Shown piece after piece: positions 6,166 to 10,456 of a stretch of DNA of 10,456 bases. The number at the start of each line of letters is the position of its first letter. Position 1 is the stretch's first letter. The stretch comes from Sanchytrium tribonematis. Lineage: Eukaryota > Sanchytriomycota > Sanchytriomycetes > Sanchytriales > Sanchytriaceae. The DNA is taken from assembly GCA_018985235.1 (NCBI GenBank), contig JADGIG010000297.1, forward strand, positions 1 through 10,456. The letters run 5' to 3'. A program made the translations under genes and the position numbers. The notes beneath the pieces are model-generated. The model was not told the origin of the DNA, made no database searches, and worked only from the letters and a program-made list of their open reading frames with translations.

Positions 6166-6345
6166 GAAATAGAAATGGCTTTTATTCGCGAAAATTTAAA
6201 TTTTTGATTGGACCTGCAAAATGCCATTTGATGGCTATATTGGTGGCTATATTTGGCAAATCAAGTGTTGCATATAAAATAGACACGGTATGTCTAGAAA
6301 CAAGAATCTAAATATAACTACAAGCAAATGAAGCAGAAGCAACAA
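6166..6345. other. Spacer between small acidic gene and tRNA; hairpins and short repeats
   Basis: No coding frame is convincing in these 180 bp. TTCGCGAA (6185-6192) is a perfect palindrome. GCCAT-TTG-ATGGC (6223-6235) is a tight hairpin. TGGCTATATT occurs twice in tandem (6232-6241 and 6244-6253). TAGACA-CGGTA-TGTCTA (6280-6296) is a perfect 6-bp stem with a five-base loop, preceded by the TATA-like CATATAAAAT (6271-6280). It could hold a promoter, a small RNA gene or both; nothing identifies an RNA family. Confidence 0.35.
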
Positions 6346-6416
6346 GGGGGAATCCGGGAATCGAACCCAGGTCTCTTACACCCTAAGCAAACGTACTACC
6401 ACTATACTAATTCCCC
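6346..6416 (-). tRNA. tRNA-Pro (anticodon AGG)
   Basis: The 71-nt transcript folds fully. The acceptor stem is GGGGAAT/ATTCCCC (7 bp). The D arm GTAT/GTAC has loop AGTGGTA, and the anticodon arm TTTGC/GTAAG has loop TTAGGGT, with U33 and anticodon AGG. The variable loop is AGAC. The T arm CTGGG/CCCGG has loop TTCGATT, and the discriminator base is C, as is common for tRNA-Pro. The internal A box (TAGTATAGTGG) and B box (GGTTCGATTCC) for RNA polymerase III are intact. CCA is not encoded and there is no intron, as expected for a eukaryotic nuclear gene. No clean run of four or more T follows the 3' end within 50 bases, so the terminator is unclear. Confidence 0.95.
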
Positions 6417-6515
6417 GTACCAAATTTCTTGAAATTGGCGTACATGTAACTCTAATTTCCCAAGAATAATGCTTTAAATCATATTAATAGTCATAAAATT
6501 GCTTGAAATCGTTTA

Positions 6516-7046
6516 TTAAGCGTGTTGTTTCTTTTTTTGTACGTCAAAATCTAATCTGAGATGTCTGTCATTCATAGAAGCACCGCGTTTGTCTTGAAAT
6601 GCAGCAACTGCTTCTTCAACAGTGTTATAATGGACATATCCATAACCCAATGACTCTCCAGATTCTCTTTTGGTGCACACGACAGCGTCTAAGCATCCTT
6701 CGAAGAATTCAGCCAAATCTTCTTCAGAACAAGAATATGGCAAATTTCCAACAAATAAAGAAGAAGATTGCTCTTTAGGAACTGGTAATGCAGGTGCTTC
6801 ATCACTAGCTTCTCTAAATACGAGAGTACGGCCACCTAATTCCATATCTTCTTGAGCTAAAATGTGTTCCAAATCGGCTCTTTTTGCAAATGTCACGAAT
6901 GCAATACCCTTGCTTCTGCCAGTTCTAAAGTTCTTTGGCAACTTGATATTCTCAATCTCACAATCGAATAATTCTTCAATTTCTGCTTTAGTAGAAGAGA
7001 AGGGTAATTGTCCAACAAAGAGCGTTTTTGATTTGGATTCTGTCAT
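6516..7046 (-). CDS. Two-RRM RNA-binding protein, nucleolin/Gar2/Nsr1-like
   Basis: The 176 residues hold two RNA-recognition motifs in tandem. RRM1 has RNP2 LFVGQL (9-14) and RNP1 KGIAFVTF (46-53). RRM2 has RNP2 LFVGNL (97-102), RNP1 LGYGYVHY (133-140) and the ending RHLRLDFD, which is close to the 'RPLRLDF' end of Gar2/Nsr1/nucleolin RRM2. The acidic N-terminal and RGG C-terminal extensions of those proteins are absent, leaving a bare core with a basic tail (KKKQHA). A role in pre-rRNA processing is therefore plausible but unproven. The frame is open further upstream to an ATG at 7178, but that extension is unlike the rest, and the RRM begins right after the ATG at 7046 (MTESKSKTLFVG). The stop overlaps AATAAA (TTAATAAA). 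Confidence 0.8.
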   Translation of the reverse strand: MTESKSKTLFVGQLPFSSTKAEIEELFDCEIENIKLPKNFRTGRSKGIAFVTFAKRADLEHILAQEDMELGGRTLVFREASDEAPALPVPKEQSSSLFVGNLPYSCSEEDLAEFFEGCLDAVVCTKRESGESLGYGYVHYNTVEEAVAAFQDKRGASMNDRHLRLDFDVQKKKQHA

Positions 7047-7365
7047 TTTTTGGTGTTTTGTCCCGTCCCTCCTTTTATGACAAATTTTGAGACACAACAG
7101 ACCTGCGAAAAATACAAATATTGACTCGCGAATCAAGGAAGACGAACCATAAACACAGCAGGTCTGATACAACGTCATTGTAGAGAGGCAATTGACTTTG
7201 AAACAAATTATTCAAAATCAAACCTTTGTTATTCAACTCAAGAGTCACTATATCTATTTCCTAAAATAGACTTTTTCAATCTTATAAATGTCTGTCATTC
7301 AATAAACAATCGGGCAATGCTTCTTTACTATGAGTGGCTTATTAAATAAAATTACCCATTTTTAA
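7047..7365. promoter_or_regulatory. 319-bp divergent promoter region between the RRM and LRR genes
   Basis: This is the largest gap in the window and lies between two genes read away from each other. It contains a 9-bp inverted repeat, CAGACCTGC (7098-7106) and GCAGGTCTG (7158-7166), flanking the near-palindrome TTGACTCGCGAATCAA (7121-7136), which matches its complement at 14 of 16 positions. The TCGCGA core also occurs at 6186-6191, before the small acidic gene. An AT-rich stretch (about 7330-7365) precedes the LRR start. No coding frame or RNA family is recognisable. Confidence 0.4.
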
Positions 7366-10085
7366 ATGTACGCGCTACTTTTGACTTTTTTGACTCTTTT
7401 AGTCTCTATATCCATAGACTGTCCCATCGTTATTCAATTAGCCTTGGATTTAGAAATCAAGTTCACAAATACAGAATACTTTATGCAGTACGAAAAAGAT
7501 TGTTGTTTGGGAAAAGGTGTTATTTGTGAAAATGAGAGGGTTGTTGAGCTACATTGGGATTTCCCATATGACTATAGCAAAGTAACGTACCCCATTGTCA
7601 CTTTCCCACCACATTTGCGTGTATTAGACTTTTCCAATTGCTACAAATCAATGATCATCAAACAATTGCCTGATACATTGAAAGTATTCAACTCTTATCA
7701 AGCAGAATTTGTCTATTTGAAAGTCAGTACATTTCCAAACCTAACTTATTTTAATTTGGCCCAATTTGGTCCTTCTGGTATCCCCACATTACCGAGATTG
7801 CCAGATTCATTGCAATATATTGAGATTGAGTCATATCCATATGACATTTTGCCACTAAATGCCACAAATCTTAAAGAAATTCATCATTTCAGCCTGAATG
7901 AAGAACAACCAAGGCCATTTCCAAATCTACTGGAAACCATTGAGATTGTTGAACTTTTATATTTGAATTTAGTTGGCCCAATTTTGATGCATTTTCCAAA
8001 TGTTCAATATTTTGTCTTGAGCGGTAAAAATTTAAACGGTAATCTGACAATTACTTCTCCAAATATCACTAACTTAAACATTGGTGACGCTGGATTCAAT
8101 AGGTTATTTGTAAAATATCCTCAGAAAATCACAATCTGCTCGGTTGATCAACTCAGACTTGAACCCGATAACCAAGTCGATGTGGGCCCACTGCAGTCTC
8201 GTGGTTGTAAAATATTTCAAAACTCCCCAATCCATCGACTGCCCCAATCTCAATCAATTTATGCTTCAACTGAATTTTCATCTAGTAGCACCAAATTTTT
8301 ATAATTATATAACTACTTTGGACAATTGTTGTGATGAACGGTGGTATATTACCTGCAATAAAAACAGAATTAGTTTCATAAGATTTAGAGGATATAACGT
8401 AAATGGAACTATCAATACAACTTTATTACCCAGTACCTTAGATACGCTTCTATTAAGCTATAATAAATTAAGTGGAACATTTCCAAATCTAACCAAATTA
8501 GTTAAATTGACAAATTTAGAAATGAATAATAACAATTTTGGTGGTTCTATTTATGGAAAACTACCAATTAGTCTAAAATATACGGATTTGAGCTTTAATA
8601 ATTTAAATGGTACCATTCCCAATTTACCAGTTTTAACAAGTTTTCACTCAACCAACAATCAATTTGATTCGGTGGAAAATGAATTAAATTTAGCAAATTA
8701 CGTGAGCATTGATCTCTCTCATAATAAAATAAGAGGTACAATCAACATGTTGAAGTTTGTATCTGGTTTATATAGCGGGCTAAAATTTAGAGACAACTTG
8801 ATTGATAAAATATTGGCACTGCCACCCAATTTAAATACAAATTGTGATGTATCAATGAATAATATCTCGCAAGAGGATTTGCGCAATTTTACAATTTGTA
8901 ATTCTGCTATTCAAAAGTATTCTGAACCTGTAAAATTTGAATCTTGCCAATTTGTGGACAGAATATTTCAAAAATTGGGATTTATTTATCCAGAAATGGA
9001 CCAAAATTGCTGTAAATCTTCGGGTGTGTATACATACGTTGTGTGTGCTGGTCAAAATGTGACAGAATTAAGAATACAGAATACATTAAATAGACAGGGC
9101 GTTACAATAGATGGATATGCCTTTTCAGTTTCAGATATTCCACCAACTTTACGCAAATTGACGATTGGCTACATATTTGACAGACCAGTAAAATTGCCAC
9201 CTAATATTCCTGGAAACATCAAAGAAATTACCCTCATTGTTTCAAATATACGAGGAGAATTGCCTAAATTTTCTGAAGGATTGGAAATTTTGAGTATTTC
9301 AAATAGCAATCTGAGTCAAACATGGCCAATACTTCCGAGCACTTTGAAAGTACTTAAGGTCGCGTATTGCAATTTAACAGGTCCTATTCCCAATTTGCCA
9401 CCCAATTTAGAAGAATTACAAATTCAGGGGAATTTTCTAACAGGTCCATTTCCAGTATTTCCTGCTTCTCTCAAGACTGTTATATTGGGGGATAGCGTGC
9501 ATGAAGGTAATTCATTCAACGACAAGTTGATATTACAAAATCCCACTACTCTAATTTTAGGAGACACCAATATTATTGATGTGCAAATTAATTCCACTTC
9601 TGCTTTAAGTAGCTGTGATTTGTCATTTAACCCTTTATTAAATAGCACTTTTGTGGGCAATTATACGAAATGCACAAAGTATTATTTGAGTTATTTACCA
9701 CAGAAATTGCAAATTGCAACGGTGCAGACTTTAGATAGCTCAAATGTAATTGAGACTGCTTTCCTTCCTGAAACAGCAAATTATGGTATTTTGAAATAAT
9801 TTAGTTGCAACTCGAATATTTTACAAAACATTATTAAGTGGAGCAAACATTTCTTCAGTTGAATTCATTTCAAAAACCACTAGCCATTCAAAAATAAGCA
9901 CGCAATTCAATGCCACGTTGACAAAATTTGATTTGCCGCCAATGTTTCGACTTTCTTGGACATGGCAAGTGATTACGCGGGTAGAAATCAGCTTACTGCT
10001 GCTCGTTAGTTTATTGACACGGTTAACTGTATTAAAACGAAGAAAATCAAAGAGTAAAAACAATCCAGTTTCAAATGCATTTTAA
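7366..10085 (+). CDS. Secreted/membrane LRR protein with three cap-LRR modules, split by two tiny introns
   Basis: With exons 7366-8102, 8125-9785 and 9805-10085 the product is 892 residues. A signal peptide (MYALLLTFLTLLVSISI, 1-17) is followed by three modules. Each module starts with a cysteine cap (C at 19, 285 and 520, then a CC pair about 30 residues on, then VIC/ITC/VVC) and continues with plant/fungal-type LRRs (e.g. LLSYNKLSGTFPNL, LSFNNLNGTIPNLP). Modules 2 and 3 end in C-rich edges (TICNSAIQKY, TKCTKYYLSY). Exon 3 adds a juxtamembrane stretch, one hydrophobic helix (about 861-876, ISLLLLVSLL) and a basic tail (KRRKSKSKNN). It is likely a type I cell-surface receptor or adhesion protein; no kinase is present. 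Read without introns it would be a broken gene in three frames. It converges on the right propeller gene with 15 bp between stops. The stop overlaps AATAAA. Confidence 0.72.
8103..8124 (+). other. Predicted 22-nt GT-AG intron (phase 2) in the LRR gene
   Basis: It starts GTTATTTG and ends TATCCTCAG, and is AT-rich. Removing it joins ...NIGDAGFNR to KSQSARLINSDLNPITKS, with AG|A coding Arg. The new frame aligns better with the ends of the other modules: SQSARLINSDLNP against STSALSSCDLSFNP of module 3, and CSLVVVKYFKTPQSIDC against CNSAIQKYSEPVKFESC of module 2 (both 17 residues, KY at the same place). The exact boundaries are less sure than for the two 19-nt introns. Confidence 0.52.
9786..9804 (+). 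other. Predicted 19-nt GT-AG intron (phase 1) in the LRR gene
   Basis: The sequence is GTATTTTGAAATAATTTAG. It contains the in-frame TAA that would otherwise end the protein at 9799. Removing it joins ...LPETANY through codon G|TT (Val) to ATRIFYKTLLSG and then 93 residues in all, including the only membrane helix and a basic tail, ending at a TAA that overlaps AATAAA. The downstream frame has no ATG before this helix that could start a separate gene of sensible length. Confidence 0.68.
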
Positions 10086-10097
10086 ATAAAATCACCG

Positions 10098-10205
10098 TAT
10101 TTATTGCAAATGTGCCACATATCCCTTGTTGTCTGCATTGATTGCAAATACATCATCGCCACTCAATCCAAAATCCTTCAATTTTCCATTTGTAAATTCC
10201 CAATT
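10098..10205 (-). repeat. Right arm of the 108-bp inverted repeat
   Basis: This is the reverse complement of 2-109 with a single mismatch (10128, synonymous). It covers the last 34 codons, the stop and the AATAAA of the right propeller gene. Identity stops three bases after the stop codon on one side and at the left window edge on the other. Confidence 0.95.
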
Positions 10206-10451
10206 TTGTCCATTTGCATCTCCACAAATTAAAACGCCATTTATAGAAATACCACACAATCTATTCCCACTCAATTGGATAGACTGGAATTTCTTGGAAT
10301 CAATGGCTTTCCATTTTTGAGATGTCACATCGTCTGTGCAAACAATTTGTGCGCCCATCGTGCTAATTCCGCAGGCTCTGCCATTGTCAATCGTCACAGC
10401 TGTCATGTAGCCCTTTGAAGAAGTCCAAGTTGTGTTTGGTTCACATTGTAA
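10101..10451 (-). CDS. Beta-propeller (tectonin-like) repeat protein, right copy, partial or broken
   Basis: The frame is open from 10451 to the TAA at 10103-10101, 116 codons, and an ATG occurs at 10406. It shows about three blades of 37-39 residues, each with W near the start, a G-x-x-x-C/F-x-I centre and a short strand before the next W. Examples are QKWKAIDSKKFQSIQLSGNR with LCGISINGVLICG, then QNWEFTNGKLKDFGLSGDDV with FAINADNKGYVA. This is the pattern of tectonin or RCC1/BLIP-II-like propellers, which bind sugars or proteins; no closer function can be given. The blade homology runs upstream of the ATG (LQCEPNTTWTSSKGYM), so the ATG is not the true start. Yet an in-frame TAA sits at 10454-10452, at the window edge. 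The copy is therefore either broken there or joined to an earlier exon in a way not visible here. The stop is in AATAAA. Confidence 0.5.
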   Translation of the reverse strand, partial: LQCEPNTTWTSSKGYMTAVTIDNGRACGISTMGAQIVCTDDVTSQKWKAIDSKKFQSIQLSGNRLCGISINGVLICGDANGQNWEFTNGKLKDFGLSGDDVFAINADNKGYVAHLQ

Positions 10452-10456
10452 TTAGA

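Noticed and set aside
7047-7178. N-terminal extension of the RRM protein from the ATG at 7178
   Set aside because: The extension has a hydrophobic, cysteine-rich composition unrelated to RRM proteins, and the ATG at 7046 lies directly before RRM1.
8084-8102. GTGACGCTGGATTCAATAG as the first LRR intron (also exactly 19 nt)
   Set aside because: Removing it creates an immediate in-frame TAA (GGT TAT TTG TAA).
8200-8304. Simple single-base insertion around 8210-8230 or +1 slip at TTA-TAA (8302) as the cause of the LRR frame change
   Set aside because: Reading to 8302 destroys the conserved second cap (IDCPNLNQF). The downstream frame already fits module 2 before 8200, which points to an earlier change. 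A sequencing indel elsewhere in 8085-8190 cannot be fully excluded.
1-10456. Inverted ends as transposon terminal repeats, or CRISPR, insertion sequence or viral genes
   Set aside because: The repeated sequence is the coding 3' end of a gene with its stop and poly(A) signal. No transposase, integrase, target-site duplication, spaced repeats or viral gene is present.

Overview
The window looks like nuclear DNA from a small, very compact, AT-rich eukaryote. It carries a trimethylguanosine synthase, an eukaryotic FAD synthetase, a mitochondrial-type ribosomal protein uL11, an ESCRT-III CHMP1/Did2 subunit, a TMEM70-family protein, a nucleolin/Gar2-like two-RRM protein and an intron-less tRNA-Pro(AGG) with good A and B boxes. 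The extracellular leucine-rich-repeat (LRR) protein has cysteine-bearing caps of a kind I associate with early-diverging fungi and some amoebae, but I cannot fix the lineage from sequence alone. Genes are 15-100 bp apart in most places.

Layout: (1) 1-106, the 3' end of a beta-propeller-like gene on the + strand. (2) 162-878, TGS1, convergent with a proline-rich single-pass membrane protein at 1455-898. (3) FAD synthetase (2229-1642), back to back with mitochondrial uL11 (2256-2684) across only 26 bp, followed on the + strand by CHMP1 (2708-3259) and a TMEM70-like gene (3292-3723). (4) Four minus-strand genes I do not recognise (4430-3758, 5291-4503, 5851-5348, 6165-5899). (5) tRNA-Pro at 6416-6346, then an RRM protein at 7046-6516. 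(6) A large secreted/membrane LRR protein at 7366-10085. (7) At the right edge, a second copy of the propeller-like gene on the - strand. Its last 108 bp are an inverted, 107/108 identical copy of the left edge.

The main finding is that two genes which look frameshifted become continuous and sensible if GT...AG introns of only 19, 22 and 19 nt are removed. The LRR gene then encodes 892 residues: a signal peptide, three cap-plus-LRR modules, one membrane helix and a basic tail. The gene at 4430-3758 gains a clean N-terminus. A second global signal is that all 14 protein-coding stops are TAA. Nine of them lie inside the hexamer AATAAA and two more overlap it, as if the stop codon and the poly(A) signal were fused. 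A third is a recurring CACGGAG motif just upstream of several housekeeping start codons. Together these point to a genome under extreme compaction. The intron calls rest on reading-frame logic and internal repeat alignment only.
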